DNA of 64,000 bases from assembly GCA_028689145.1 (NCBI GenBank), contig JAQTWT010000002.1, positions 225,533 through 289,532 of the forward strand, read 5' to 3'. Position 1 is the first letter of the stretch. Each line of letters opens with the position of its first letter. Below, piece by piece: positions 15,422 to 24,980 of this stretch. This DNA comes from Gallionella sp. (GTDB taxonomy: Bacteria > Pseudomonadota > Gammaproteobacteria > Burkholderiales > Gallionellaceae). The notes under the pieces are model-generated. The model saw only the letters and a program-made list of their open reading frames with translations. It ran no database searches and had not been told where the DNA came from. Made by a program: the position numbers and the translations under genes.

Positions 15422-16465
15422 TCAGTTGTCCAGCTTCCAGATGATATTTTCTCCCGCGCGCAACGGCACCAGACGATGTTCGCCGAACGCGAGACTGTTG
15501 GGTACCGACCAGCTCCCTTTGAGCAAGGTGATCTTGCCGGTGTTGCGCGGCAGACCATAAAAATCTGCGCCGTAACAGCTGGCGAAACCTTCCAGCTTGT
15601 CCAGCGCGCCGAGTTGCTCGAAGGCTTCCGCATACAGCTCGATGGCGGCATGCGCGGTATAGATACCGGCGCAGCCGCAGGCGGTTTCCTTGGCCGGTTG
15701 CGCGTGCGGTGCGCTGTCGGTGCCGAGGAAAAATTTCGGATTGCCGCTGCTGACGGCTTGGCCCAATGCCTCGCGATGCGTTTCGCGCTTCAGCACCGGC
15801 AGGCAGTAGTAATGCGGGTGGATACCGCCGACCAGCATCGCGTTGCGGTTGTATAGCAGATGATGCGCGGTGATGGTCGCGGCGATGTTGTCCGGCGCAT
15901 TCGTGACAAACTCCACCGCGTCGCGGGTGGTGATGTGCTCGAATACCACGCGCAGTTGCGGCAGGTCGCGCAGTAGCGGGATCATCACGCGCTCGATAAA
16001 TACCGCCTCGCGGTCGAACACGTCGATGGCGCTATCGGTCACCTCGCCGTGTACCAGTAGCGGCATGCCGCAACCTTGCATTTCTTCCAGCGCGGGATAG
16101 GCCTTGCGAATGTCTGTCACTCCTGCGTCGGAGTTTGTGGTCGCTCCGGCCGGATACAGCTTCACCGCATGCACGATGCCGCTTGCCTTAGCCTTGCGTA
16201 TCTCCTCCGCGCCGGTGTTGTCGGTCAGGTACAGCGTCATCAACGGCTCGAACTGCTCGAACTGCTCGCCAGTCGGCAGTGCGGCGAGGATGCGTGAACG
16301 GTAAGCATGTGCCTGCTCGGTGGTGGTGACTGGCGGCCTGAGATTGGGCATCACGATGGCGCGCGCGAATTGCCGCGCACTATCCGGCAGCACCGATTGC
16401 ATCAGCGCGCCGTCGCGCAAATGCAGATGCCAGTCGTCGGGGCGGGTGATCACAAGTTGTTGCAT
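15422..16465 (-). CDS. pyrC: Dihydroorotase PyrC
   Basis: A 347-residue class II dihydroorotase, catalysing the third step of de novo pyrimidine synthesis. The zinc-binding [10 protein letters not shown] (His13, His15) is at the N-terminus. The carboxylated lysine is in [13 protein letters not shown], further ligands lie in LLVHGEVTD and FEHITTRD, and the catalytic Asp in LGTDSAPH. The ATG at 16465 gives the normal [10 protein letters not shown] start. It is divergent from rnpB and followed by DUF2288, a frequent arrangement in betaproteobacteria. Confidence 0.95.
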   Translation of the reverse strand: MQQLVITRPDDWHLHLRDGALMQSVLPDSARQFARAIVMPNLRPPVTTTEQAHAYRSRILAALPTGEQFEQFEPLMTLYLTDNTGAEEIRKAKASGIVHAVKLYPAGATTNSDAGVTDIRKAYPALEEMQGCGMPLLVHGEVTDSAIDVFDREAVFIERVMIPLLRDLPQLRVVFEHITTRDAVEFVTNAPDNIAATITAHHLLYNRNAMLVGGIHPHYYCLPVLKRETHREALGQAVSSGNPKFFLGTDSAPHAQPAKETACGCAGIYTAHAAIELYAEAFEQLGALDKLEGFASCYGADFYGLPRNTGKITLLKGSWSVPNSLAFGEHRLVPLRAGENIIWKLDN

Positions 16466-16555
16466 GATGAGATTCCGGCTAAATGGACGGGTGAGATTGT
16501 AATTCAAAGGCCAATGCGCTGCGATTTTCCGTTGCAAGGTGTTAAACTCCGCCCC

Positions 16556-16907
16556 GAAGCTGGCTAGACAGTCGCCGCGCACGCAAGTGCGGGGAGGAAA
16601 GTCCGGGCTCCATAGAGCGGGATGCCGGTTAACGACCGGACGCCGTGAGGCGATGGAAAGTGCCACAGAAAATATACCGCCGATGGCCGCGCGAGCGGAT
16701 CAGGTAAGGTTGAAATGGCGAGGTAAGAGCTCACCGCGCGGGTGGCAACACCAGTGGCAGGGTAAACCCCATCCGGAGCAAGACCAAATAGGCAGGCAAT
16801 GACGTGGCTCGCGTCGCCTGCGGGTAGGTTGCTTGAGCGTCAGGTAACGAAACGCCTAGAGGAATGACTGTCCACGACAGAACCCGGCTTACCGGCCAGC
16901 TTCACCT
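16556..16907 (+). ncRNA. rnpB: RNase P RNA (class A)
   Basis: The catalytic RNA of RNase P, which matures tRNA 5' ends. Conserved blocks appear in order: GAAGCTGGCTAGACAGTCGC at the 5' end, GAGGAAAGTCCGGGCTCC (CR I), CCGCCGATGGCC, GGTAAG followed by GAGCTCACCGCGCG, GGTAAACCCC, AGCAAGACCAAATAGG, and the 3' CACGACAGAACCCGGCTTA, which carries the P4 partner and the CCA-recognition region. The length of about 352 is normal. Ends are placed by comparison with E. coli RNase P RNA from memory and may be off by a few bases. Confidence 0.95.
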
Positions 16908-17072
16908 CTTTAGCTTCTTGTTGGCAGCCTTTTCCATAAAGGGAAGAGCCTGATTTGTTTGCCAAATGGGTCATTATGCGAGTCATGGTGATTGCGCACC
17001 CGCATAATTCTCTGTTAGATTTTGCCCCGCTGTCTTACAGCACACCACAAAACCAAAAAACAGGGAGAAAAT

Positions 17073-17798
17073 ATGTTCAAAAAACAATCCGCAATCTTGC
17101 TGATTGCCGCCGCATTTGCCGTACCCATGATTGCCCAAGCCAGTGAGCACGCTCACGGCGATGCCGCCGTGGCGCAGACATTCATCAAAGAAATTCAATC
17201 AGACCAATCCGCATATGCGGCGGCAAAAGGAGCGGCATTCTTTCAGGAATTAGCCAAAGGTCAGCATCCACGCGCCACCGTGGTGACCTGTTCAGACTCC
17301 CGTGTCCACACTAACATGTGGGACAAAACACCAGAGGGCGATTTGTTCATGATCCGTAACATTGGCAATCAGATTTCGACTTCGCACGGCTCGGTACAAT
17401 ATGGCGTTAATCATCTTGCCTCCTCGCTGCTGTTGATCGTCGGTCATTCAAAATGTGGTGCCATTGGCGCGGCCAGTGGCGACTACTCGACGCTGGAAGA
17501 GCCGATCAAGAAGGAACTGGACACCATCAAAATTACCAAAGGTGGTGCCAGTATCAACGGCGTGAAAACCAACGTTAACAATCAGGTTTCCGCCGCGCTG
17601 AAAGAATGGGCGGACAAGGTCAAAAATAACGAACTGCTGGTGGTTGGAGCGGTGTACGACTTTTCCGACGATATGAAGCAAGGTGCCGGCAAGCTCAACA
17701 TCATCAATATCAACGGTGAAACCGACCCGGCAAAACTGCGCAATATGCCCGCTCCGGCTGCCAAGGCGGCGCACGCAGCAGAACACGCTCATCATTAA
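17073..17798 (+). CDS. Exported beta-class carbonic anhydrase
   Basis: A 241-residue beta-carbonic anhydrase interconverting CO2 and bicarbonate. Zinc ligands are Cys73 in TCSDSRVHT (with the Asp75-Arg77 dyad), His125 and Cys128 in GHSKCGA. A clear signal peptide is visible at residues 1-23 (hydrophobic core ILLIAAAFAVPMI, then AQAS), so the enzyme should act in the periplasm. The C-terminus is His-rich (AHAAEHAHH), as is the sequence right after the signal peptide. GGGAGA precedes the ATG. A strong terminator follows, so it is probably monocistronic. Confidence 0.92.
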   Translation: MFKKQSAILLIAAAFAVPMIAQASEHAHGDAAVAQTFIKEIQSDQSAYAAAKGAAFFQELAKGQHPRATVVTCSDSRVHTNMWDKTPEGDLFMIRNIGNQISTSHGSVQYGVNHLASSLLLIVGHSKCGAIGAASGDYSTLEEPIKKELDTIKITKGGASINGVKTNVNNQVSAALKEWADKVKNNELLVVGAVYDFSDDMKQGAGKLNIININGETDPAKLRNMPAPAAKAAHAAEHAHH

Positions 17799-17817
17799 GT
17801 ATCTTACAGGATGTAAT

Positions 17818-17851
17818 AACAAAGCCGGCTTACGCCGGCTTTGTTATTTTG
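17818..17851 (+). terminator. Rho-independent terminator after the carbonic anhydrase gene
   Basis: AACAAAGCCGGC (17818-17829) pairs perfectly with GCCGGCTTTGTT (17834-17845) around the loop TTAC, followed by ATTTTG. The hairpin is symmetrical and could also work on the opposite strand. Confidence 0.85.
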
Positions 17852-17955
17852 ACCCCTGATTTACCATATCGGACGGCCTATATGAATGACCGGACGCATC
17901 AAATATAATCGCGCCACTTTTTGAACATACGCGCCCCGCTCGGGGCAACAAACCT

Positions 17956-19023
17956 ATGATCCTGGTAACCGGCAGCGCGGGCTTTATCGGTGCAAATTTT
18001 GTTCTGGATTGGCTGGCCCGGCACGATGAAGCCGTGATCGGTCTGGACAAACTGACCTATGCGGGTAATCTGGAAAGCCTTGCCTCCGTCAAGAACGACC
18101 CTCGCCATATCTTTGTGCATGGCGATATAGGCGACGCGGAATTGACCGGGCAGTTGCTGAAACAATACCGCCCGCGCGCCATCGTCAACTTTGCGGCGGA
18201 AAGCCACGTGGACCGTTCCATCCACGGCCCGGAAGAATTCATCCAGACCAACATTGTCGGTACTTTTCATTTATTGGAAGCGGTGCGCACTTATTGGTCC
18301 GTTTTGACAGATGAAGAAAAAACCGGCTTCCGCTTCCTGCATGTATCCACCGATGAAGTGTACGGCTCGCTCGCCAAAGATGAACCCGCATTCGGCGAAA
18401 CGCACCGTTACGAGCCGAACAGCCCGTATTCCGCCAGCAAGGCCGCCAGCGATCATCTGGTGCGCGCTTACCACCACACCTACGGCCTGCCGGTGCTGAC
18501 CACCAATTGTTCCAACAACTACGGCCCGTACCACTTCCCGGAAAAACTCATCCCGCTGATGATCGTCAACGCCCTCGCGGGAAAGCCGCTGCCGGTATAC
18601 GGCGACGGACAGCAAATCCGCGACTGGCTGTATGTCAAAGACCATTGCAGCGCGATTCGCTGTGTGCTGGAAAAAGGCACGCCGGGTGAAGTTTATAACG
18701 TGGGTGGCTGGAACGAAAAAGCCAACCTCGACATCGTGCATACCGTTTGTGCGCTGCTCGACGAACTGAGTCCGCGCACAGACGGTAAGTCCTATCGCGA
18801 ACAGATCGCCTTTGTGACCGACCGTCCCGGTCATGACCGCCGCTACGCGATCGACGCGCGCAAGATCGAATGCGAGCTGGACTGGAAACCGGCCGAGACT
18901 TTTGAAACGGGCATCCGCAAAACCGTGCAATGGTATCTGGACAATCGGGATTGGGTGAGCAACGTGCAGTCCGGCAGCTACCGGCAATGGCTCGAAAAGA
19001 ATTACGCGGGGCGCGGCCGATGA
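17956..19023 (+). CDS. rfbB: dTDP-glucose 4,6-dehydratase RfbB
   Basis: A 355-residue extended short-chain dehydrogenase converting dTDP-glucose to dTDP-4-keto-6-deoxyglucose, the second step of dTDP-L-rhamnose synthesis. The NAD motif is [11 protein letters not shown] at the N-terminus. The catalytic region has [11 protein letters not shown] and YSASKAA (Tyr-x3-Lys), and the substrate-binding [14 protein letters not shown] follows. Overlaps rfbD by 4 bases (ATGA). Supplies lipopolysaccharide or exopolysaccharide sugar. Confidence 0.95.
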   Translation: MILVTGSAGFIGANFVLDWLARHDEAVIGLDKLTYAGNLESLASVKNDPRHIFVHGDIGDAELTGQLLKQYRPRAIVNFAAESHVDRSIHGPEEFIQTNIVGTFHLLEAVRTYWSVLTDEEKTGFRFLHVSTDEVYGSLAKDEPAFGETHRYEPNSPYSASKAASDHLVRAYHHTYGLPVLTTNCSNNYGPYHFPEKLIPLMIVNALAGKPLPVYGDGQQIRDWLYVKDHCSAIRCVLEKGTPGEVYNVGGWNEKANLDIVHTVCALLDELSPRTDGKSYREQIAFVTDRPGHDRRYAIDARKIECELDWKPAETFETGIRKTVQWYLDNRDWVSNVQSGSYRQWLEKNYAGRGR

Positions 19024-19922
19024 AAATCCTGCTGTTCGGCAAAAACGGCCAGGTCGGCTGGGAGCTGCAACGCAGCCTTGCGCCCCTCGGAGACTTGGTA
19101 GCACTGGATGCCGACAGCCGCGAACTGTGCGGCGATTTCACCAACCCAGACGGCCTGATTCGGACGATCCGTGCCATCGCGCCGGATGTGATTGTCAACG
19201 CGGCCGCCCATACCGCGGTGGACAAGGCCGAGATCGAACCGGATTTCGCCCGTACCATCAATGCGCTGGCTCCCGGTGTGCTGGCGCAGGAAGCCAAACG
19301 CGGCAACGCCTGGCTGATCCATTATTCCACCGACTATGTGTTCGACGGCAGCGGCAACCGCCCTTGGCGTGAGACGGACGCTACCGCGCCGCTCAGCGTG
19401 TATGGCGCGACCAAGCTGGAAGGGGAGCAGCTGATCCGGCAATCTGATTGCCGGCATCTGATTTTCCGCACCAGTTGGGTGTACGGCACGCGCGGCAACA
19501 ACTTCGCCAAGACCATGCTGCGTCTGGCACAGGAACGCGCCAGCCTCACAGTCGTCGATGACCAGATCGGCGCACCCACCGGAGCCGATCTGCTTGCAGA
19601 TGTTACCGCGCACGCCATCCGCGTCGCGCAACAGCAGCCCGAGCTCGCCGGTCTGTATCACCTGTCGGCTTCGGGCGAGACCTCGTGGCACGGTTACGCC
19701 AATTTCGTTATCGATTTTGCGAGACAAGCAGGCCTGCCGCTCAAAGCGGCATCCGATGCTATACAAGCAATCCCAAGCAACGATTTCCCTTTGCCCGCGC
19801 GCCGCCCGCTGAACTCGCGTCTGGATACCGCCAAGCTGCAAAGCAGCTTTGGCTTGACCTTGCCGGTGTGGCAGAATGGTGTGGCGCGCATGCTTAGCGA
19901 AATGCTGGATAGTGGAAAGTAG
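19020..19922 (+). CDS. rfbD: dTDP-4-dehydrorhamnose reductase RfbD
   Basis: A 300-residue reductase producing dTDP-L-rhamnose. It shows the NAD(P) motif [11 protein letters not shown] at the N-terminus, [12 protein letters not shown], the catalytic STDYVFDG and YGATKLEGE (Tyr-x3-Lys), and [12 protein letters not shown]. The ATG at 19020 overlaps the rfbB stop. Its last codon and TAG stop (AAGTAGGGAG) fall at the left arm of the inverted repeat surrounding the following four-helix-bundle gene. Confidence 0.94.
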   Translation: MKILLFGKNGQVGWELQRSLAPLGDLVALDADSRELCGDFTNPDGLIRTIRAIAPDVIVNAAAHTAVDKAEIEPDFARTINALAPGVLAQEAKRGNAWLIHYSTDYVFDGSGNRPWRETDATAPLSVYGATKLEGEQLIRQSDCRHLIFRTSWVYGTRGNNFAKTMLRLAQERASLTVVDDQIGAPTGADLLADVTAHAIRVAQQQPELAGLYHLSASGETSWHGYANFVIDFARQAGLPLKAASDAIQAIPSNDFPLPARRPLNSRLDTAKLQSSFGLTLPVWQNGVARMLSEMLDSGK

Positions 19923-19936
19923 GGAGTGGGAAGTGG
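19921..19936. repeat. Left arm of 16-bp inverted repeat around the four-helix-bundle gene
   Basis: AGGGAGTGGGAAGTGG, exactly complementary to 20302-20317. It supplies the ribosome-binding region (GGGAGTGGGA) and GTG start of the inserted gene, and overlaps the last two bases of the rfbD stop codon. Confidence 0.8.
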
Positions 19937-20286
19937 GCAAACCGCACGAACAACTGGAAGCGTGGAAATTCGGAATGCAGTTGGCTAAAACTGTATATCA
20001 GATGACATCAGTATTCCCTGCGGAGGAACGCTATGGCTTAGCGCAACAGATGAGAAGGGCAGCAGTATCAATACCAAGCAACCTTGCCGAGGGGGCTGGA
20101 CGAAACGGCCCAAAAGAATATTTACACTTCATCGGTATTTCACGCGGATCATTGGCAGAACTGGAAACCCAAATACAACTGGCCGTCATGCTCGACTTTG
20201 CCGCCGCAGATCACGCCGCATTCGAATTGGCTGACCGCACCGGCAAATTGCTGACCGGCCTACACAAAAAATGGAGCACTCAATGA
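19933..20286 (+). CDS. Four-helix bundle protein (S23/IVP family) inserted in the rfb operon
   Basis: A 117-residue four-helix bundle protein of the family named after proteins encoded in 23S rRNA intervening sequences. Key pattern: [19 protein letters not shown] at the start, [27 protein letters not shown], and [16 protein letters not shown]. Function is unknown; related Avd forms a pentamer that binds nucleic acid. It starts at GTG 19933 and ends ATGA with rfbA. The gene lies between 16-bp inverted arms, and it separates rfbD from rfbA, which are usually adjacent, so it looks like a recently inserted cassette. Confidence 0.8.
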   Translation: MGKPHEQLEAWKFGMQLAKTVYQMTSVFPAEERYGLAQQMRRAAVSIPSNLAEGAGRNGPKEYLHFIGISRGSLAELETQIQLAVMLDFAAADHAAFELADRTGKLLTGLHKKWSTQ

Positions 20287-21209
20287 CCCACTCTCCACTC
20301 GCCACTTCCCACTCCCTCACCTCCAGAAAGGGCATCATCCTCGCCGGCGGCTCAGGTACCCGTCTGCACCCTGTCACTTTGGCGGTCTCCAAGCAGCTGC
20401 TGCCGATTTACGACAAACCTATGATCTACTACCCGCTGTCCACGCTGATGCTGGCGGGGATACGCGACATTTTGATCATTTCCACGCCGCAGGACACGCC
20501 GCGTTTTACCCAATTGCTGGGCGATGGCAGCGCGTGGGGACTGAATCTCCAATATGCCGTACAGCCATCGCCGGATGGCTTGGCGCAGGCCTTCATTATC
20601 GGGCGCGAGTTTATCGGCAATCACCCGTCGGCGCTGATACTGGGCGACAATATTTTTTACGGGCACACTTTCCATCACCAATTGCAGAGCGCCTCCGGCC
20701 GCAACCAGGGCGCGTCGATCTTTGCTTACCATGTGCGCGATCCGGAGCGTTACGGGGTAGTGGAGTTCGATGCCAACGGAAAGACTATCTCCATTGAAGA
20801 AAAGCCGGCACATCCAAAATCCAATTATGCCGTCACCGGTCTGTATTTCTACGACAATGCCGTAGTGGATATCGCGGCCAGTCTCAAACCGTCCCCGCGC
20901 GGCGAGCTGGAAATAACCGATGTCAACCGTATCTATCTGGAGCGCGGGAAATTATCCGTCGAAATGATGGGGCGCGGTTATGCGTGGTTGGATACCGGTA
21001 CACACGAATCGCTGCTGGATGCCGGCCAGTTTATTCAGACCATCGAACACCGCCAGGGACTGAAGATTGCCTGCCCCGAAGAAATTGCCTACCGCGAGGG
21101 ATTCATCGATGCCGCGCAACTGGAAAAACTTGCCTTTCCCCTGATCAAGAGCGGCTATGGCGACTACCTGATGCGGGTATTAAACGAGAAAGTGATCAAA
21201 CAGTCGTAA
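20283..21209 (+). CDS. rfbA: Glucose-1-phosphate thymidylyltransferase RfbA with extended N-terminus
   Basis: A 308-residue nucleotidyltransferase making dTDP-glucose from dTTP and glucose-1-phosphate, the first step of the rhamnose pathway. The catalytic [15 protein letters not shown] motif starts at residue 16, whereas normal RfbA has it at residue 2. Other motifs are [20 protein letters not shown] and [13 protein letters not shown]. The extra N-terminal residues ([13 protein letters not shown]) are encoded by the right arm of the inverted repeat of the four-helix-bundle cassette. The start overlaps the preceding stop (ATGA). No rfbC follows in this window. Confidence 0.93.
   Translation: MTHSPLATSHSLTSRKGIILAGGSGTRLHPVTLAVSKQLLPIYDKPMIYYPLSTLMLAGIRDILIISTPQDTPRFTQLLGDGSAWGLNLQYAVQPSPDGLAQAFIIGREFIGNHPSALILGDNIFYGHTFHHQLQSASGRNQGASIFAYHVRDPERYGVVEFDANGKTISIEEKPAHPKSNYAVTGLYFYDNAVVDIAASLKPSPRGELEITDVNRIYLERGKLSVEMMGRGYAWLDTGTHESLLDAGQFIQTIEHRQGLKIACPEEIAYREGFIDAAQLEKLAFPLIKSGYGDYLMRVLNEKVIKQS
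20302..20317. repeat. Right arm of 16-bp inverted repeat
   Basis: CCACTTCCCACTCCCT, the exact complement of 19921-19936. It lies inside the first codons of rfbA and encodes part of its extra N-terminus. Confidence 0.8.
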
Positions 21210-21228
21210 CCCGCAATTAATTCCATAC

Positions 21229-23478
21229 TTAATAAAGCTGTTGCTCCGGCAACATTTCCACCAGAGCCTGAACGGTCGATAGCAGGTTAGACTGTTCAAA
21301 ACTTCCCTTGACGATATAGGCATTGGCACCGGCCTGCATCCCCCTCCTTTTGTCATCCTCCTTGTCTCTGGAACTGACGATGACAATCGGTGTATGTTTA
21401 TAGGCGGCATCCTTGCGCAACTTTTCCGTCAGCGAGAAACCGTCCATGCGCGGCATCTCTACATCCGTCACCACCAGATCGTATTGCAAATTTCTGGACT
21501 TTTCGTAGCCGTCTTGCCCGTCCGTAGCCACATCAACACGATAGCCATAGGATTCAAGAATGCTTCGTTCGATTTCTCTGGTATTGACGGAATCATCCAC
21601 CACCAGTATATGCACTGCTTTGCGCGCCGATTTAACCACCCTTGCCGCTGGTGATGTTTTAACATCTTTGGCCATTGCAAAAATTTTTGCCGTATTCAGT
21701 ACCACCGCAATATCATTTTTACCCGTCACCGACACACCCGAAACCAAGCCGATATTTTTCATATGCTGCGGTAACGGTTTGATCTCCATATCCTCCTCGC
21801 TGACAAGTGTATCCACAACAACACCCAACATCTCCTCTCCGTCAGACAACATGACCACCGTGGCATCTTGCCCGGCAGCGGCCTCCGGCAAGGACAAAAT
21901 ACTGCGCAACTCCACAACCGGCAGAAGTTTTTCGCGCAATCGGATCGCCTTCTTGTCGACAACATCAATAATTTCGCCGCGCTTTATCTTGAGCACTTCG
22001 ACAATGGAATCAACCATCAGACCGAACAATGCATCGCCTGCCGACACCAGAAACACCCGCATAATCGCCAGCGTGAGCGGCAGCTTGATATGAAATGTAG
22101 TTCCCTTGTTTTCCTCAGTTTGCACATGGACGGAACCCTTGAGCTGTCCCACGATGGTATCCTTCACCACATCCATACCAACTCCCCGACCTGATATGTC
22201 GGTAATGAATGCACTGGTGGAAAATCCCGGCCTGAATATCAGGTTCAGAATTTCGTTGGACGGCATCGCATCCAGCGTTTCTTTGTCGTACAGTTTTTTC
22301 TGCAGGGCTTTTTCTTTCACCTTGTCGAGATGTATGCCCCCGCCATCGTCAGAAACGTTGATATACGCGATACTCCCGTCGTACCCGGAGCTGATCCTGA
22401 TTGTGCCCGTTTCGGGTTTTCCGGCGCGCTTCCTATCCTCCGCACTTTCCAAACCATGGTCGATACTGTTGCGGATCATATGCAGCAAAGGATCCCCGAT
22501 TTTTTCGATAATCGTCTTGTCCAGCTCCGTCTCACCGCCTTCGGTAACCAACTCCATCTTCTTGCCGCAAGATGCTGAAATATCGCGCGCAGACCGATGA
22601 AATGTGTCCAGCACCGTGGAGATAGGCAACATCCTCATACTGGTTACTTTGCCCAGCAACTCCTCGGTCAACAAGCTCTGATAGGCCAAGTCATTCTTGT
22701 AATGCATTGCAACCTGCTTCAGCATGACATTCATCTTTTGCGACAACTCGATGACATCTGCAATATCTACCGCGCTGTTCGCCTGGGAAACCATATTCAG
22801 ATTTTTGGCAGACTCCCTGCGCAGCGACTCAATGTATGAAAGGTTTTGCTTCAACCGGCTCTGGTTTGACACCATTTCACCTACCAGCTTGGTAGCTTCG
22901 TCCAGCTTGCTGGTGTCAACGCGCACTGTCTCGACTCTTTTGGCTTTGATGGTTGTCTGAACCGGCTCACTTTGCACAACCTGATCAGCCACCTTGCCTG
23001 CCTTAAATACCTCTTGCGCAACTTCTGCGGGTACGGGTGCAACCGAATCTTCCTGATGGGCCTCAGCAGCCGGCTTCCCCCCACCGGCTACCACCGGTTC
23101 CCCCGCAGCCGCGCGTTGCAATTCATCGAGAATGCCGGTCATATCCTGTGTGATTTCCGCCCCGGACTTGGCTTGTTCAACCATAGACGCAATCATGTCC
23201 AGCGCCCTGAACACCACGTCGAAAAATCCTGCGCCCATTTTCCCGCTCTTCAAAGTTTCGAGCGCGTCTTCAAGCTTGTGTGCCAACTCCCCGATAGGCG
23301 CAAGACCCAGCATTCTGGACGAACCCTTGATGGTATGGGCGGAGCGAAATATCAGATTCAGCATTTCCTGATCGGCGGCATTTTTTTCCAGCGCAAGAAT
23401 GGCCTCATTCATCTTTTCCAGATGTTCTTCGGCCTCGGTGGCAAAGCGGGCGATGTATTTGTTCTTGTCTATTTTCAT
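21229..23478 (-). CDS. cheA: Chemotaxis histidine kinase CheA with C-terminal receiver (CheA-REC hybrid)
   Basis: A 749-residue hybrid kinase. Domains in order: Hpt (His48 in FRSAHTIKGSSRMLG), a Pro/Ala-rich linker (about 120-190), dimerisation domain, HATPase with NSIDHG and SDDGGG, a CheW-like domain (FLVSAGDALFGLMVD, about 480-600), and a receiver domain (HILVVDDSVNTREIER) with phosphoacceptor Asp672 in VVTDVEMPRMDG. It phosphorylates its own receiver and CheB. There is no recognisable CheY-binding P2 domain. It is the last gene of a - strand chemosensory operon, 8 bases after cheR. Confidence 0.93.
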   Translation of the reverse strand: MKIDKNKYIARFATEAEEHLEKMNEAILALEKNAADQEMLNLIFRSAHTIKGSSRMLGLAPIGELAHKLEDALETLKSGKMGAGFFDVVFRALDMIASMVEQAKSGAEITQDMTGILDELQRAAAGEPVVAGGGKPAAEAHQEDSVAPVPAEVAQEVFKAGKVADQVVQSEPVQTTIKAKRVETVRVDTSKLDEATKLVGEMVSNQSRLKQNLSYIESLRRESAKNLNMVSQANSAVDIADVIELSQKMNVMLKQVAMHYKNDLAYQSLLTEELLGKVTSMRMLPISTVLDTFHRSARDISASCGKKMELVTEGGETELDKTIIEKIGDPLLHMIRNSIDHGLESAEDRKRAGKPETGTIRISSGYDGSIAYINVSDDGGGIHLDKVKEKALQKKLYDKETLDAMPSNEILNLIFRPGFSTSAFITDISGRGVGMDVVKDTIVGQLKGSVHVQTEENKGTTFHIKLPLTLAIMRVFLVSAGDALFGLMVDSIVEVLKIKRGEIIDVVDKKAIRLREKLLPVVELRSILSLPEAAAGQDATVVMLSDGEEMLGVVVDTLVSEEDMEIKPLPQHMKNIGLVSGVSVTGKNDIAVVLNTAKIFAMAKDVKTSPAARVVKSARKAVHILVVDDSVNTREIERSILESYGYRVDVATDGQDGYEKSRNLQYDLVVTDVEMPRMDGFSLTEKLRKDAAYKHTPIVIVSSRDKEDDKRRGMQAGANAYIVKGSFEQSNLLSTVQALVEMLPEQQLY

Positions 23479-23486
23479 CGGATATC

Positions 23487-24956
23487 TCAGTCTTTTTGGT
23501 GTTGCGCGCGGATCTTGTCAATATTGTGCCGGCACAGATGAATAAGCTGTTCCACCGGAAAAGAAAGCGGAAAGTATGTCAGGCCGTGATCCTCGACACC
23601 GCGTGTCTCCAGCAGCTTCAATGCGATGCCGTACTCGCGGTGTGCGCCGGGCACATCATGCTGGGAAAAATAGATGTCGGCCAAATAGTAATGCGCCAAC
23701 CAGCAGGTCGCATTGATATAAAGCGCTCCCTTGAACATTTTCAACGCCTCGTCCAGCGCGTCGCCAATCTTGGCCGCGATTCCCAGCAATAGGTGCGCCT
23801 CCAGATTCCACTCGTCTTTTTCCAGTATTTGATTACAGACCTCGCGGGCAGCGTCCATCTCTTGCAAATTGACCAGCAGGCTGGCCTTCAGCGCGTAGGC
23901 TTTCAAAAAATCCGGGGACTCTTTCAGCAACTCGTCCAATTTTGCGATGGACTGCCGGTATTTTTTCTGCATCGCATCGGCAAGCGCCTCATCGAAAATG
24001 ACACGCGCATCTCTTCTTTTTTCCACAACAACCGGTTTTGGCTGCACTACAGGCGGCAGACTCGGCTCCATTTTTGCGGCACGAATATCGGGCTGCAATG
24101 GCGGGAGCGTTTTTTTGTATTTTCGTCGGTCGTCGAATCCCATGCTGATTTTCTTATGGTAGAGGAACACATTGTTGCATTCCTTCAGCGAGAGTATCCC
24201 GACATTGTGGTAATACGTCTCAGTCGAACTGAGAAAAAGATAACCTTCAGGGTTAAGGATATTGGAAAGATTCTGGAAAATGTTACTTTGCACCTCACGG
24301 TCAAAATAAATGGATACATTCCGGTAAAAAATGACATCCATTTTTTGCAACTCTCCGGGGTAAGGCAGACGCAGCAAATTGCAAACCTGAAAATCGACAC
24401 CTTCTTTCACGAGCGGCAAGATGCCATAGCGCTTGTCCGTTCGCGGTTCAAAATATTTCATCAGCATGCGCTCGTCGTTACGGAAAGAATTATTTCCGTA
24501 CACCGCTTCCTTGGCGGTTTTTATGACGTTGCGGTCGATATCCACACCATAAATCTCGACACGTTTTTTTATTCCAATACCATATTTTTCAATCAGCGAG
24601 ATCAATATGGAATAGGCTTCCTCACCGGTTGAGCAGCCCGCGCTCAATATTTTGATCTTGCCGGTTTTCCTGCTCAATAATTCCGGCATGATGGTTTCGC
24701 ATAACACGCCGAAATGTTGCCCCTCGCGCATGAAATAGGTTTCATTGATGGTGATAAGATCGATAAGCCGGTGCAGCTCTTCCTCGCTATCGCGGACCAC
24801 CTTCAAATATTCATCATGCCCGCTCAAATTGGCCGTGGAGATTCTTTTGTTGACTGCCGCCTCCAGCACATGAAGCGCATCATTTTTGAACGTAACGCCG
24901 CACTTTTCCCTGATCAGGGTACGGAAAGGCGTCAGGACAGGCGCAAGGGCATTCAT
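23487..24956 (-). CDS. cheR: Chemoreceptor methyltransferase CheR with TPR extension
   Basis: A 489-residue protein. The N-terminal 280 residues are CheR, which methylates receptor glutamates using SAM: INETYFMREGQHF, KILSAGCSTGEEAYSI (SAM motif), EIYGVDIDRNVI and VIFYRNVSIYFD. After a Pro-rich linker, residues about 320-460 contain TPR-like repeats (DEALADAMQKKYRQSIAKLDELL; EAHLLLGIAAKIGDALDEALKMF). CheR-TPR fusions occur in Wsp/ACF-type chemosensory systems. It lies between cheB and cheA. Confidence 0.92.
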   Translation of the reverse strand: MNALAPVLTPFRTLIREKCGVTFKNDALHVLEAAVNKRISTANLSGHDEYLKVVRDSEEELHRLIDLITINETYFMREGQHFGVLCETIMPELLSRKTGKIKILSAGCSTGEEAYSILISLIEKYGIGIKKRVEIYGVDIDRNVIKTAKEAVYGNNSFRNDERMLMKYFEPRTDKRYGILPLVKEGVDFQVCNLLRLPYPGELQKMDVIFYRNVSIYFDREVQSNIFQNLSNILNPEGYLFLSSTETYYHNVGILSLKECNNVFLYHKKISMGFDDRRKYKKTLPPLQPDIRAAKMEPSLPPVVQPKPVVVEKRRDARVIFDEALADAMQKKYRQSIAKLDELLKESPDFLKAYALKASLLVNLQEMDAAREVCNQILEKDEWNLEAHLLLGIAAKIGDALDEALKMFKGALYINATCWLAHYYLADIYFSQHDVPGAHREYGIALKLLETRGVEDHGLTYFPLSFPVEQLIHLCRHNIDKIRAQHQKD

Positions 24957-24980
24957 ACCGTTATCCGCGCATCGGATGCA

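Noticed and set aside
19921..20317. CRISPR or tandem-repeat array around the four-helix-bundle gene
   Set aside because: Only two arms in inverted orientation are present, with a coding sequence between them and no regular spacers.
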